Source of the DNA: Bacteroidales bacterium
Lineage (GTDB): Bacteria; Bacteroidota; Bacteroidia; Bacteroidales; VadinHA17
Reading direction: 5' to 3'
Assembly: GCA_016715075.1 (NCBI GenBank)
Contig: JADKBK010000016.1
Coordinates: 62,001 to 126,000, forward strand
Length of the DNA: 64,000 bases
The translations under genes were made by a program, and so were the position numbers. The notes under the pieces are model-generated. The model saw only the letters and a program-made list of their open reading frames with translations. It ran no database searches and was not told the origin of the DNA. Within the stretch, counting starts at the first letter, position 1. The number at the start of each line of letters is the position of its first letter. Positions 26,066 to 35,221 of the stretch are shown here, piece by piece.

Positions 26066-26437
26066 CTAACTCTCTTCGCTGAAATAAAGTTTATAGAATT
26101 TTCTGCCATCAGCTTCCACTCCCTGTTCTATCAGTTCGCGATTCCCGTGAATATAGACATGAAAATTTTTATCAAGCTTCAGAACGCTTTTAAAAACCCT
26201 TGCCTGCTTTTTCACAGCCTGTTGTGAAATTGCGAAAGATTCAGCCAGTTCAATTTCATTATCCATCCTGTAGGCTGTATCAAATTTCTGAAACGATTCC
26301 TTCACATCACTGTTATGAAAAATCTCATCCTCAAAATCATTTTTATCAAAACTGTCATGTGTCTTGAAGTACTGCACAGATCTGTTTAATAAATCAATCT
26401 GATCAGCTTTGGTTACCTCGAAATTTTCAGGAAGGTT
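26066..26437 (-). pseudogene. nucleoid-associated protein (NdpA/YejK family), C-terminal part after an in-frame stop
   Basis: This segment is in the same frame as the gene above it and continues directly behind the stop: NLPENFEVTKADQIDLLNRS, then VQYFKTHDSFDKNDFEDEIF. The first Met in the piece is at 26377. It contains the conserved end of the family (FKSVLKLDKNFHVYIHGN), so the gene was complete before the nonsense change. Without readthrough it would not be translated as part of the protein. Confidence 0.75.
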
Positions 26438-27106
26438 TTACGTAACAAAATCTTTTGTAATTGATAAAAATGACTTCGTAAACTGATAGTTGTCAGAAGC
26501 CGGCTTAATATTCAGGAAATCATTCTTCCAGTACCGGGTATCATTGGATCTGTTTGAGTCAATAATACAGACCTTATATCCTGTTTCTTCAGTGAGATTA
26601 ATTATTAAGCAACCTTTATCAAGCTTGTTCACATTGATTCCGCTTTCATGCCTTATCTTAAAATTATCGCTCCGGGAATCAAATTTCAGAAAGACATCCT
26701 TATTTTCCGATTTAAAGAAGCCAATTGCATCTGTGGAAACTCCATCAAAATAACAATGTCTGAAATAGCAGATACAAAGTTCGCCCCCACTTATTTTAGG
26801 ATGGGTGGAATTTTCATAGAGATGCTTTGCAATATCGATCGATGCCTGATAAAGAGTTCCGGGTGAGGCAAAAAGTCTTTTTACAAATACATAGATTTCA
26901 TTTAAGCCAAGGTCGGATGCATGAGAAAAATTATACACCTCGTTATCATTAAATGATGACAGAAAATATTTCATCAGCCAGGTTTCTGTTTCATCGTCGG
27001 CAAAAGAAACATCCTTATTTGAAATTATCAATCCCTCATCTCTAAGTTTATTACCAACCTGGTGTACAGAGATCCCCTCCAGTTCAATATGTGTAAAATC
27101 AATCAT
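26438..27106 (-). pseudogene. nucleoid-associated protein (NdpA/YejK family), N-terminal part, stopped early
   Basis: 222 residues matching the 37-kDa nucleoid-associated protein family: TWLMKYFLSSFNDNEVYNFS, FASPGTLYQASIDIAKHLYE and GELCICYFRHCYFDGVSTDA. The frame stops at TAA (26438-26440) after SITKDFVT. The same frame continues immediately with NLPENFEVTKADQ. The family normally has a residue such as Gln here, so a single CAA-to-TAA change explains the break. Full length would be about 346 residues, typical. Members bind DNA non-specifically; some are linked to cassette and phage neighbourhoods. Confidence 0.8.
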
Positions 27107-27176
27107 CCTGTAGTGTTCAATTAATCAATTTTCTAATAATTCTCTCTCCTTCCTCCCGGGGAGAAGAGAAGTTCCT

Positions 27177-27725
27177 TTATTTTTCTGTCGTCTTTCTAAG
27201 CTCTGTTATCACTTCATTCCCGGTAAGGAACAGGTCAACCCAAATTGATGACTGGTTGCTGATATTATCAAGTTCTTCCTGTTTAGTATATATGCCTTTA
27301 TTTGTCAGGAAGTAAAATATGACTTCATTTGCCGCCGGCAATGGAGTAAGATCTGTCTTTAAGGATTTATCGAGCATCAACTGAGCTTTTTCCACAAATT
27401 GCATCGCCATTACCATGACGTTTTCATGAGTGCCGCCGCCGATAATTCCTGCCCCTGAACTGAAATAAATACTGGCATCCCCTGTCATGAATGCCACAGT
27501 AGAGGCTGTTCCGTTTTTAACATCCCAGTCCATAACAACACCATATACAATGGTTTTGTCAGAGGGCAATTTAAGTCCCAGCTGCTCAGGTTTAGTACCG
27601 AGCGCCATCTTTCGCAATCCTTCATAAGGGTTCTCTTTTTGTTCCACAGCCTGACTGTTTATTTCTGTTGTTATAAATAAAGATATCTGAACGAAAATAG
27701 GATAAACAACGGACAACAATCTCAT
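27177..27725 (-). CDS. conserved hypothetical protein
   Basis: 182 residues from the upstream Met, which overlaps the GNAT stop by four bases (ATGA), suggesting coupled translation. The conserved core is LRKMALGTKPEQLGLKLPSD, VYGVVMDWDVKNGTASTVAF and GDASIYFSSGAGIIGGGTHE, a pattern I recognise from widespread uncharacterised proteins without a named domain. The first 25 residues look like a signal peptide or may be non-genuine if a later start is used. Function unknown. Confidence 0.72.
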   Translation of the reverse strand: MRLLSVVYPIFVQISLFITTEINSQAVEQKENPYEGLRKMALGTKPEQLGLKLPSDKTIVYGVVMDWDVKNGTASTVAFMTGDASIYFSSGAGIIGGGTHENVMVMAMQFVEKAQLMLDKSLKTDLTPLPAANEVIFYFLTNKGIYTKQEELDNISNQSSIWVDLFLTGNEVITELRKTTEK

Positions 27726-28186
27726 AAATAGAAGTTTTTTATCCCTTCGGAGTCAAAACTGCAGTTCATCCACTCATCATCGATTTCAGCACCACTTTTA
27801 GTATACATCTTAATTGCTGGTTCATTCCAGTTCAGCACCTGCCATCTTACCCTTTTGCAAGCCTCAGAACTGGCAATTTCAAATACCTTTCTCAACAGGG
27901 CAGATCCTATTTTGTGCTTTCTGAATGACTCTTTTACATATAAATCATCCAGATAGAGCGACTTCCCCACCCATGTGTAATAAGCAAAGAACCAGATAGC
28001 CATTCCGACAATTTCTCCTGGTTCAATTTCTGCAACATAACAGTCAAAGAGGTGCTGTTCCCGTTGCATCTGTTCAACTGTATTTGTTACTTTAGCAGCT
28101 GCCTTTTCAAATGCAGCAAGTTCATTGATAAGTGCCAGTATCTGAGGAAAGTCGGCTTCTGTTGCTTTTCTGATATTAAAATTCAT
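27722..28186 (-). CDS. GNAT N-acetyltransferase (diamine/thialysine acetyltransferase-like)
   Basis: 154 residues. The N-terminus INIRKATEAD-like reading (MNFNIRKATEADFPQILALI) and LAAFEKAA are typical of the SSAT group. LYLDDLYVKESFRKHKIGSA is motif A with the acetyl-CoA loop, followed by RVRWQVLNWNEPAIKMYTKS. These residues match spermidine/thialysine acetyltransferase-like enzymes. It is the first gene of a two-gene unit with the hypothetical gene downstream. Confidence 0.9.
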   Translation of the reverse strand: MNFNIRKATEADFPQILALINELAAFEKAAAKVTNTVEQMQREQHLFDCYVAEIEPGEIVGMAIWFFAYYTWVGKSLYLDDLYVKESFRKHKIGSALLRKVFEIASSEACKRVRWQVLNWNEPAIKMYTKSGAEIDDEWMNCSFDSEGIKNFYL

Positions 28187-28290
28187 AGGTGTGATAAATG
28201 ATTTTTTTCAAATATCAGAAATAAAAGCCAATAATGTTCCAGGCCACGTGGTGGCTCACAGGTAGACAGATTACTATCTGATAGAAATGA

Positions 28291-28851
28291 TTAAAACTTA
28301 AGAGGCGAACCGACAATCTCCATTCCATGAGAACGCCAAAGCTCTTTCAGCTTAATCTCCTGATCTTTGGGAATGTTATTTCCCAGTTTGGCCATTTCTT
28401 TGAAAAAATCCTCCATCTGACCGGCAGGCTGAAACAGGACAAGCATCTGAGCTTCTCCTTCATTTACCTTTGCGAATGCGTGCGGGATCTTTCTGGGTGC
28501 GAACAAAGAGTCGCCCGGCAGCAGATTGAATTTATCTTCACCTACCTGTGCTATGAATTCGCCTTTTGAAACATAAAACCATTCGTCCTGGTCATGATGC
28601 AAATGAAAAGCAGGACCACCTTTTTCATCTCTTGTAGTATCATAAGCACAAAAGTCACCAGCTGTATCCTTTGCAGAAATCACGCAACAGAATTTTCCTC
28701 CCATAATATGAAGCTCTTCCTGGAAACGGTCTTTTCCAGCTTCAACTTTAATTCCTTTCGATGATCGTTCAATATTAACACCTCTGGCCCTGGAAATCAG
28801 CGAAGATGCAAAAGCTAAAAAGGGGATCTGAACAAAGAGTCTTCGTTCCAT
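28291..28851 (-). CDS. cupin-domain protein with signal sequence
   Basis: 186 residues. An N-terminal export-like segment (MERRLFVQIPFLAFASSLIS) precedes a single cupin: GPAFHLHHDQDEWFYVSKGE holds the HxH and Glu metal ligands, and LLPGDSLFAPRKIPHAFAKV the second motif. The C-terminal 45 residues are helical (MEDFFKEMAKLGNNIPKDQE). Probably an extracytoplasmic small-molecule enzyme or binding protein; substrate unknown. It is a single-gene unit. Confidence 0.82.
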   Translation of the reverse strand: MERRLFVQIPFLAFASSLISRARGVNIERSSKGIKVEAGKDRFQEELHIMGGKFCCVISAKDTAGDFCAYDTTRDEKGGPAFHLHHDQDEWFYVSKGEFIAQVGEDKFNLLPGDSLFAPRKIPHAFAKVNEGEAQMLVLFQPAGQMEDFFKEMAKLGNNIPKDQEIKLKELWRSHGMEIVGSPLKF

Positions 28852-29131
28852 ATCTAATATTTTTCAGGGTAAATAATACCACTAGCTGTGAGAAAGATAA
28901 TTATACAAAAACAATACCCCCTGACTTTTGTTCAAACGATCAAAACTCCAGATGAATTGAAAGGAATTTATTTACTATCTGCCAGTAGTAGCATCCATTA
29001 AAAGAAAAGAATAGTTCATTTAAATAACTGGCATATCGTGGTTTTAGAGCTTTTTTGTTACGTGTATGTTTGAAATGAGATTGTACTTAGACTTTGATCA
29101 GATCAAAATTATTTTCAATGGGGCAGTTGAT

Positions 29132-29283
29132 AAAGTCCAAATCCATTAACCGCAAAGATCGCAAAGAAAATACGCAAAGTACGCAAAGAACTTATATTCA
29201 ATGTCTTGTCTTTGCGTCCTTTGCGCCTGCCTGCCGACAGGCAGGCAGACCTCTGCGTGCTTAGCGGTTAAGAAAGACTTTGA
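29132..29283. repeat. inverted-repeat intergenic element, copy 1 (TTAACCGCAAAG ends)
   Basis: TTAACCGCAAAG (29146-29157) is inverted as CTTAGCGGTTAA at the right end (29260-29271), with AAAGTC outside both. Inside are several CGCAAAG copies in both orientations and the hairpin CCTGCCTG-N4-CAGGCAGG. It shares about 20 bases of left flank with the copy at 40358. The gap 28852-29357 holds nothing else. Confidence 0.75.
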
Positions 29284-29357
29284 AAGCTCCTCCTGTTCAA
29301 TATTAGACATAGTCAGGTGCTAGGCTATGTACTGGTAAATATTATTGTAAGACGAAG

Positions 29358-29939
29358 CTATAGCTTAATTTCCAGACCTATCATTAGGTGTGATTCAAGA
29401 AAATCATTGGTCCCAAGATGAAAATTAAATGGCATAAATTCGAAAGCCAGACGTTTATCGGGTGAACTGAATCTGAGTCCGCAACCAACATATGCGGCAA
29501 GGTGGAATTCACTTATATACTCTGAAGATTGTTGCCCTTCGTACTCTCCACCCGTTCCGAGAAGTCCTCTTGTATTATTGACCAGACCACCGGCTCCGAT
29601 AACGAGTGCCCCCTTTTTCCCTTTAAATAAATCAAAGTAAAAAATCGTCTCAAGATTTGTTGAGTTAAAGTACTCATCCCTGGCATCCATTACGAATCTG
29701 GAGCTATACTGTCCGAAGCTCAGATTTGGATTGATCCGGAATCCTGGGTTCCGCAATTCTCTTTGAAATCCGGCTGAATAGGTGATACCAACTCCATCTG
29801 CTCTGCTGCCCATTGAAACACCGATTCCGGTTCTGAATCTGATGCTGTTCTTAGAAAATTCCTGACAATAAATGTTCAAATTCAAAACAACCAGGATGAA
29901 TGAAAAAATCCAGGTCTTCAGATTAGATCTCAATGGCAT
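29358..29939 (-). CDS. outer-membrane beta-barrel-like protein, unknown
   Basis: 193 residues with a signal peptide (MPLRSNLKTWIFSFILVVLN...YCQ) and a run of short amphipathic strands (IRFRTGIGVSMGSRADGVGI, AAYVGCGLRFSSPDKRLAFE, LMIGLEIKL at the very end). This is the pattern of small Bacteroidota outer-membrane barrels of the PorT/OmpA-barrel kind. No named family recognised. It lies 109 bases behind the TonB receptor on the same strand and may be co-expressed. Confidence 0.75.
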   Translation of the reverse strand: MPLRSNLKTWIFSFILVVLNLNIYCQEFSKNSIRFRTGIGVSMGSRADGVGITYSAGFQRELRNPGFRINPNLSFGQYSSRFVMDARDEYFNSTNLETIFYFDLFKGKKGALVIGAGGLVNNTRGLLGTGGEYEGQQSSEYISEFHLAAYVGCGLRFSSPDKRLAFEFMPFNFHLGTNDFLESHLMIGLEIKL

Positions 29940-30047
29940 ATTTGTTAATTTCCATAATGAATTCAGAGTGCAATGTATTCATTTTTTTGGAGAGTCTACA
30001 TTCTGAACTCTTTTCAGATTCACAGATAAGAAGCAGCTCAGGTTGTT

Positions 30048-32417
30048 CTATATGAGCTTATTCCCAATTTTGATACCGAAATAAATGGTTCTGGGTAATA
30101 CCGGGCCATAAATATAGCTCGGATCACGGTCCATTCCTGAATCAAAATCGGACTGGTACGAATTGAAAATGTTTTTTATTCCGGTGAAGAGCTGAATTGT
30201 TGCGCCATTGATTTTAAAGTTGTATTGGATCTTGCTTCCCATATCGAAAAATGTATCGGAATTTATTAATTCACCGGTATCCGGATCGGTAAGCGGACCG
30301 AAATACGGGACAAGCATTCTTCCAGTATATGTTCCTGTTAAAGAAAGACATACATCTTTCGCAAAATCCCAGTCCATATTAAAGTAACCGTAATTGGAAG
30401 GAGTTCGGAAGAACTCTTTTGTATCAAATTGTTGTTCCGCATCATACTTGCTGGATTGGACAGTAAAACCCGATGTAAGAGAGAAATCCTTTAATGGTTT
30501 CAATTTAAGTTCGGTATTAATGCCTTTCACCACTGCGCCGTCTTTTGCATTTCTTCTTGTATACAGAACCCGGCCGTTCTCATCAGGAAGACCTATCTCA
30601 TTAACAAATGGATCTTCAAGTCTTGTATAGAAACCTTCAATAAGCAATCCGGTCAGAACAGTACCTATAAGCTTATTAAAATCCATTGATGCCATTATAC
30701 TACGACTTGTCTCCTGTTTAAGATCGGGGTCATTTACATGAATTACCTGACGTGATCCCGAGGTTTCAATATGAAGATCCTCATCAAAAATCTGCGGTGC
30801 CCTGTAGCCTTGTGAATAGCTTACACGTGTCTGAAGTGTTTTGAGAAGCTCATACATAATGCTTATGCGGGGACTAAATACATTTCCGCTTTTAACTTCA
30901 TCATTTTTTTCATGGTCTGTAATACTATAATGGTCAAATCTTCCGCCAAGACCAATTTTGAGCCTGTTTATCTTCAGATCATATTGCAGAAAAGCACCAG
31001 TGGAGACTGATGACTGATCAGATATTAAAATGTTATCAGTGTGGGGAACACTTATAATTGAATCATTTACAATTACAGCATTATCATAATCAGGATATCC
31101 GAGCTTCTCATCCGTAAGAAAGTCTCCGGTGTTTTCAAAACCTGCAATCAGGGAGGCATTACCCATGAATGCCTTGTATTGCATTCCAGCATTATACATA
31201 AGATCTTCTGATCTCCCATAGTCTTTCAGTGACCTGTTGGCTCCATAGTAAGAATTACGTTTAAGGTGCTGCCCTGAAACATATACTGACAGCAGGTCAT
31301 AATCACGGAAATATTTTTCGTATGTGATGGCTCCTGTCTTAATGTCATGCTTAACATTTTCCGATACATCGCTTTCATGGACCGGATACTGCTGCCTGTT
31401 TCCCCCGTTTCTTTCCTCTTTTATGTTAAAGAAGTCGACGGATATCTTACTTCTGAAACCGAACCGGTGAAAAAACTGTGTACCGATTGTCATATTGCTC
31501 ATTGGTGATATTTCAGAAAAGTCGTCATCATTTGCATCAAACATTTTTCTTTCACGTGTAAATCCATAAATTGAAATGCCTGTATTACTGTCATCAGAAA
31601 TAATGGAGGTATTAAGGGAGACAGAGTAATCAGGCGCACCGCCGCCAGATCCTTTGACACCAATACCTGTCAGCCCTGTATTAATGCCTGCTTCGTATGA
31701 ATTTGACAATGACTCCTTTAAAATGATATTTATTGTTCCGGCTATTGCATTACTTCCATAAAGAGCAGAACCTCCTCCTCTCACAACCTCTATCCGTTCT
31801 ATCATATTCGTCGGAATCAACTCAAGGCCATAGACGCCCGCAAGCCCCCCAAAAACAGGACGGCTGTTGATAAGCACCTGTGAATAAGGACCTTCCATCC
31901 CATTCATTCTCACTTGTGTAAATCCGCAGTTCTGACAGTTATTTTCAACTCTCAGCCCCGGAGAAAAGGACAGACCTTCACTCAAAGTCAGTGATTGGGT
32001 TGAAGCAAACAGTTTTGGAGAAAGAGTATTCACTATTGTAACAGACTCTGTTCTCTTCATTTCACTTCTGTCCGCAGTAACCACAACCTCATCAAGACCC
32101 AGAAGATCCTCAGTAAGATCGAATTTGATTTCAACAGTTTCACCTTCCTTAACTGTTACCTCTTTTTCAGAAGGCTTGTAACCTACTGATTGAGCTTTTA
32201 CTATATGTGTACCAACTGGGAGATTTATCAACTGAAAGTGGCCTGTTTCATCTGTATTTACACCCAGTGTTGTACCCTTTATGCTAACTGTTGCAAAAGT
32301 TATATGAGTGCCGTTACTGACTACATGACCAATTATATTTGCATCAGTTTTTTTCTGTGCAGCCAGCACCTGTGAACATAAAATTAGAATTAATAAAACC
32401 CGTAAATGCTTTTTCAT
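30048..32417 (-). CDS. TonB-dependent receptor
   Basis: Start placed at 32417, where MKKHLRVLLILILCSQVLAA gives a clean signal peptide; 31 upstream residues of the longer frame (to 32510) look non-coding. A CarboxypepD_reg-like domain (IIGHVVSNGTHITFATVSIK) is followed by the plug (DLLGLDEVVVTADRSEMKRT, GGGSALYGSNAIAGTINIIL) and the 22-strand barrel ending in PRTIYFGIKIGNKL. The plug and LYGSNAIAG motif resemble siderophore, heme, vitamin B12 or metal receptors rather than SusC starch-type proteins, and no SusD is adjacent. About 789 residues. Confidence 0.93.
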   Translation of the reverse strand: MKKHLRVLLILILCSQVLAAQKKTDANIIGHVVSNGTHITFATVSIKGTTLGVNTDETGHFQLINLPVGTHIVKAQSVGYKPSEKEVTVKEGETVEIKFDLTEDLLGLDEVVVTADRSEMKRTESVTIVNTLSPKLFASTQSLTLSEGLSFSPGLRVENNCQNCGFTQVRMNGMEGPYSQVLINSRPVFGGLAGVYGLELIPTNMIERIEVVRGGGSALYGSNAIAGTINIILKESLSNSYEAGINTGLTGIGVKGSGGGAPDYSVSLNTSIISDDSNTGISIYGFTRERKMFDANDDDFSEISPMSNMTIGTQFFHRFGFRSKISVDFFNIKEERNGGNRQQYPVHESDVSENVKHDIKTGAITYEKYFRDYDLLSVYVSGQHLKRNSYYGANRSLKDYGRSEDLMYNAGMQYKAFMGNASLIAGFENTGDFLTDEKLGYPDYDNAVIVNDSIISVPHTDNILISDQSSVSTGAFLQYDLKINRLKIGLGGRFDHYSITDHEKNDEVKSGNVFSPRISIMYELLKTLQTRVSYSQGYRAPQIFDEDLHIETSGSRQVIHVNDPDLKQETSRSIMASMDFNKLIGTVLTGLLIEGFYTRLEDPFVNEIGLPDENGRVLYTRRNAKDGAVVKGINTELKLKPLKDFSLTSGFTVQSSKYDAEQQFDTKEFFRTPSNYGYFNMDWDFAKDVCLSLTGTYTGRMLVPYFGPLTDPDTGELINSDTFFDMGSKIQYNFKINGATIQLFTGIKNIFNSYQSDFDSGMDRDPSYIYGPVLPRTIYFGIKIGNKLI

Positions 32418-32642
32418 CGAACCAATTTTACACTTTAAAACAAAGAGCATTGACAAAGGTTCGTTAAATAACAAATTCATTCCCGGTTTTTTTTGGAGGA
32501 TAACCTGCATTCCTATGCTTTGTTACTAATCCGTACCATCAAATAATGGAAATTGAGTAGGGCTACGAAGAGTTCAAAATGTTTAATGTATCTGGAATTA
32601 AAACTCGTCAACTCAGTCTGCCCGGCATTAAATTAAAAGATG

Positions 32643-32675
32643 GAAGGAGGTCCTGAGAAAACAGGAACCTCCTTC
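32643..32675 (-). terminator. Rho-independent terminator of the methyltransferase gene
   Basis: GAAGGAGGT with CTG pairs with CAG and ACCTCCTTC across a short loop, a 12-bp stem with one mismatch. On the minus strand it is followed by CATCTTTTAATTT, 12 bases after the stop at 32688. Confidence 0.7.
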
Positions 32676-32687
32676 TTCACCTGTTAT

Positions 32688-33461
32688 TTAAACCTTCTTC
32701 CCGATATAGAATACATAGCCGTAATATTCTTTATACCTGTAGTATAACTCAGCTTCATGCTGTTCACTCCTGATGAATTCTTCAGCAGTTCTGTTTCCGG
32801 AATATTTCTGAAGAAAGATTTTCTGAGCCGGAACCTGTTGTTCATAGAAATGTTCCGTCCAGCAGTTTTCAGGCAGGACAAAGGCAGCAACAGGAACATA
32901 TCCGGCTTTTTGCAGCTGGGCAAGTTTATTTGGTATTGTGTCTATCGCAGGATATGCATTTTGCCAGAACTCTTCGATCTCGGCAGGTCGTTCATCCTTA
33001 AACCATGATGCTTCTGAAACGGCAATATATCCTCCTGTTTTCAGATAATTCCGCCACTCTCTCAGACCGCGTTCAAATCCGATATTATAAATAGCACCTT
33101 CAGACCAGATCAGGTCCAGTTTTTCAGTCTCAAACGGAAGATTATCCATTGACCCGACTATACCGGTAATTCTATCCTGAAGATTCAGCTTAGCGGCATT
33201 AAAGTTGAACAATTTAATAAAATCGGGAAACAAGTCAATCCCTGTAATATGTCCGGGCGCATGCCGGGCCAGAACCATAGTCTGACCACCTGTTCCACAA
33301 CCGATGTCGGCAATCAGGGATTCGCCGGTAAGATTATCTATGAAACTCAGCGCTTTAATTGTTACTTCAGGACTACCTGGTCCCCGCCGCTCCAAAGCTG
33401 AAAAAAATTCGCAGATTAAACTGAAATTGAATTCGTGAATTGATTTATTTTCGTTACTCAT
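32688..33461 (-). CDS. class I SAM-dependent methyltransferase
   Basis: 257 residues. Motif I is SLIADIGCGTGGQTMVLARH, the acidic end of strand 2 is ITGIDLFPDFI, and motif II/III regions read GIVGSMDNLPFETEKLDLIW and GFERGLREWRNYLKTGGYIA. The C-terminal part has ERPAEIEEFWQNAYPAIDTI. It is a small-molecule-type Rossmann methyltransferase; the acceptor is not evident. Single-gene unit with its own terminator. Confidence 0.88.
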   Translation of the reverse strand: MSNENKSIHEFNFSLICEFFSALERRGPGSPEVTIKALSFIDNLTGESLIADIGCGTGGQTMVLARHAPGHITGIDLFPDFIKLFNFNAAKLNLQDRITGIVGSMDNLPFETEKLDLIWSEGAIYNIGFERGLREWRNYLKTGGYIAVSEASWFKDERPAEIEEFWQNAYPAIDTIPNKLAQLQKAGYVPVAAFVLPENCWTEHFYEQQVPAQKIFLQKYSGNRTAEEFIRSEQHEAELYYRYKEYYGYVFYIGKKV

Positions 33462-33795
33462 GACATTAAAATTGAATTTTAAAACCAGGGCTTAAGAATA
33501 CCTTGAGTATACAATGCCCGGGAATAATTTGTTAATGATAAACAGATATGAAAATATCTCAGACAAAAGCATGTCTGAGTTTAACGAATGGATAATCACA
33601 GGCAGAATGCCTGAGATTATTTACTTCACCAAATCCAAAGTATAATTAAACATCCAGAGATTTTAGATTATACAAATATATTGATAATTTTTTCAGGAAG
33701 GATTTTTAGCGTGATTTTTTTGAGATTATATTAGACGGGTAATCCGGGATTTAATACTATATGCAGAAAGAAAAAGTTCTACGGGCAATAATTTA
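33462..33795. other. intergenic region with one hairpin
   Basis: CTCAGACA (33558-33565) pairs perfectly with TGTCTGAG (33572-33579) around a six-base loop; no T-run follows. The rest of the gap is AT-rich and shows nothing else. Confidence 0.45.
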
Positions 33796-34875
33796 TTATA
33801 TCATTGCTGTACTCCTGCCTGTAAAATCCGAATACCTGACTGAGCTTTTAAATATAGCCTCTTCCAGATCCTGAGTTACAGGTCCAAACAGATTCTTACT
33901 CAGGTACACTCTGTTGTTTTTGATACTGCGTTTCCATGTACCTATCACCTGTCCGTTCTGTAAAAGGGCCGGATAAAATATGCCATTTTCCGAAACAGCC
34001 TTTTTATTATCAACAAGTGACAGGGATGCTGATCTGTCGCGGTAGCTGATCAGAAACTCATCAAAGGCAGGGAGAAAAAAGATCTCATCTGTTTCGGCTC
34101 CTGGTGTTTTATAAGTTTCTGTCAACCAGTAAGTCTGATTTTGAATTACTTCAGATAAAAGGTAATCTTTATTGAATTCCAATGCTTTTTTTGCATCCTT
34201 AATCGTTAAACCTGACCACCAGATAAAATCATGAATTGTAGCTGGTCCATGGCTGGTAAAATAGCGCAGGGCAAGTTCTTTCAGTGATTCCTCCCTGTTT
34301 TTATGCCTCTGTTGCGGAACCCATTCTGAAAGGATTGTGTAAGTTGGTCTCCCCTTATTTTGACTCCCGCTGCAGATAATGCCTTCCAGTTCAGCCCGCA
34401 TAAATATATGGGATGCCCTGTTGCCGTCAGTATTAATTTTAAATCTTTCTAATTCAGACTTTAATTCTTCACGTGTTTTGTGATTACCGTCCCTGAGCGA
34501 TTTTTCCAGGATGCCATTGCATCTTTTGATAATCGAATCAGTCAATCCAAGCTGTTTATCTCTTGACTTGGAGGCAGCTGTGAGGCGTGGTGCAGTAAGA
34601 TCCAATAGCCAATAAATATCGTCGGCTGATACAAAATGCCAGGTTGGCCTCAATAAATGAGTCCTGATAATTGCCCCGGAATCAATTTCCTGATCTATTG
34701 TTACTTCTGTTGAATTCCGAAGCCGGATCCCGAATGCCCATTTTGACATTCTGTAATCCTGGGCCTGAAGAGCCCCCATCCAACCTGCAATCTCTTTTGC
34801 TGTTTTAAATCCGGAACTGACAAGCTGCTGGTTAACAGATCTGAGTACGGGAATATTATCTTGATATATTGTCAT
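33796..34875 (-). CDS. winged-helix DNA glycosylase-like protein (AlkZ/YcaQ, HTH_42 family)
   Basis: 359 residues. The N-terminal region has the QxQ motif in MGALQAQDYRMSKWAFGIRL, the catalytic signature of the AlkZ/YcaQ crosslink DNA glycosylase family. It continues with IRTHLLRPTWHFVSADDIYW and LLDLTAPRL. Three winged-helix repeats and the C-terminal FLPAFDEFLISYRDR segment complete the fold. Members unhook alkylated bases or interstrand crosslinks. No toxin-biosynthesis cluster is nearby, so general repair is the better guess. Confidence 0.88.
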   Translation of the reverse strand: MTIYQDNIPVLRSVNQQLVSSGFKTAKEIAGWMGALQAQDYRMSKWAFGIRLRNSTEVTIDQEIDSGAIIRTHLLRPTWHFVSADDIYWLLDLTAPRLTAASKSRDKQLGLTDSIIKRCNGILEKSLRDGNHKTREELKSELERFKINTDGNRASHIFMRAELEGIICSGSQNKGRPTYTILSEWVPQQRHKNREESLKELALRYFTSHGPATIHDFIWWSGLTIKDAKKALEFNKDYLLSEVIQNQTYWLTETYKTPGAETDEIFFLPAFDEFLISYRDRSASLSLVDNKKAVSENGIFYPALLQNGQVIGTWKRSIKNNRVYLSKNLFGPVTQDLEEAIFKSSVRYSDFTGRSTAMI

Positions 34876-34985
34876 TGTACAATTAAAGAGTGTCTGGTTA
34901 TCTAATCACCAAATGATTACAGAAAAAACAGATTAATCTCTTTTTCTATTTTTTTTTATGAACAGCATCTCTCTTTATTGTATTA

Positions 34986-35171
34986 TCATCTGTTGAATAT
35001 TAAAAAGACGAGTTGAAAAAAAATGAAACCGGTCCATCCTATGATGATACTTTTTGTCATGCTCAATCTGTGAACAACTCTCACTGTTAATGGGAAAAGA
35101 ATCAGAAATGCAATAAAATAGACTGAATAACATATCCATAGCAAAGTCCTGAAAATTGTAGGAGAATTCAT
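34986..35171 (-). CDS. small two-helix membrane protein
   Basis: 61 residues with two hydrophobic segments (about 8-28 and 41-59) separated by a basic loop (TVRVVHRLSMTKS). No family recognised. It lies between the glycosylase-like and M28 genes on the same strand, 50 bases before the latter's end. Coding is plausible because of the clean helix pattern; confidence is limited by size. Confidence 0.45.
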   Translation of the reverse strand: MNSPTIFRTLLWICYSVYFIAFLILFPLTVRVVHRLSMTKSIIIGWTGFIFFQLVFLIFNR

Positions 35172-35221
35172 ATCAATCTCATGTTGTCTGGCATCTATTA
35201 TCCCGATTGGAAGGAGTAATT

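Noticed and set aside
25904..26227. Plus-strand frame rich in KHKGKHKG
   Set aside because: Produced by the CACAAAG repeat and the antisense of the nucleoid-associated gene.
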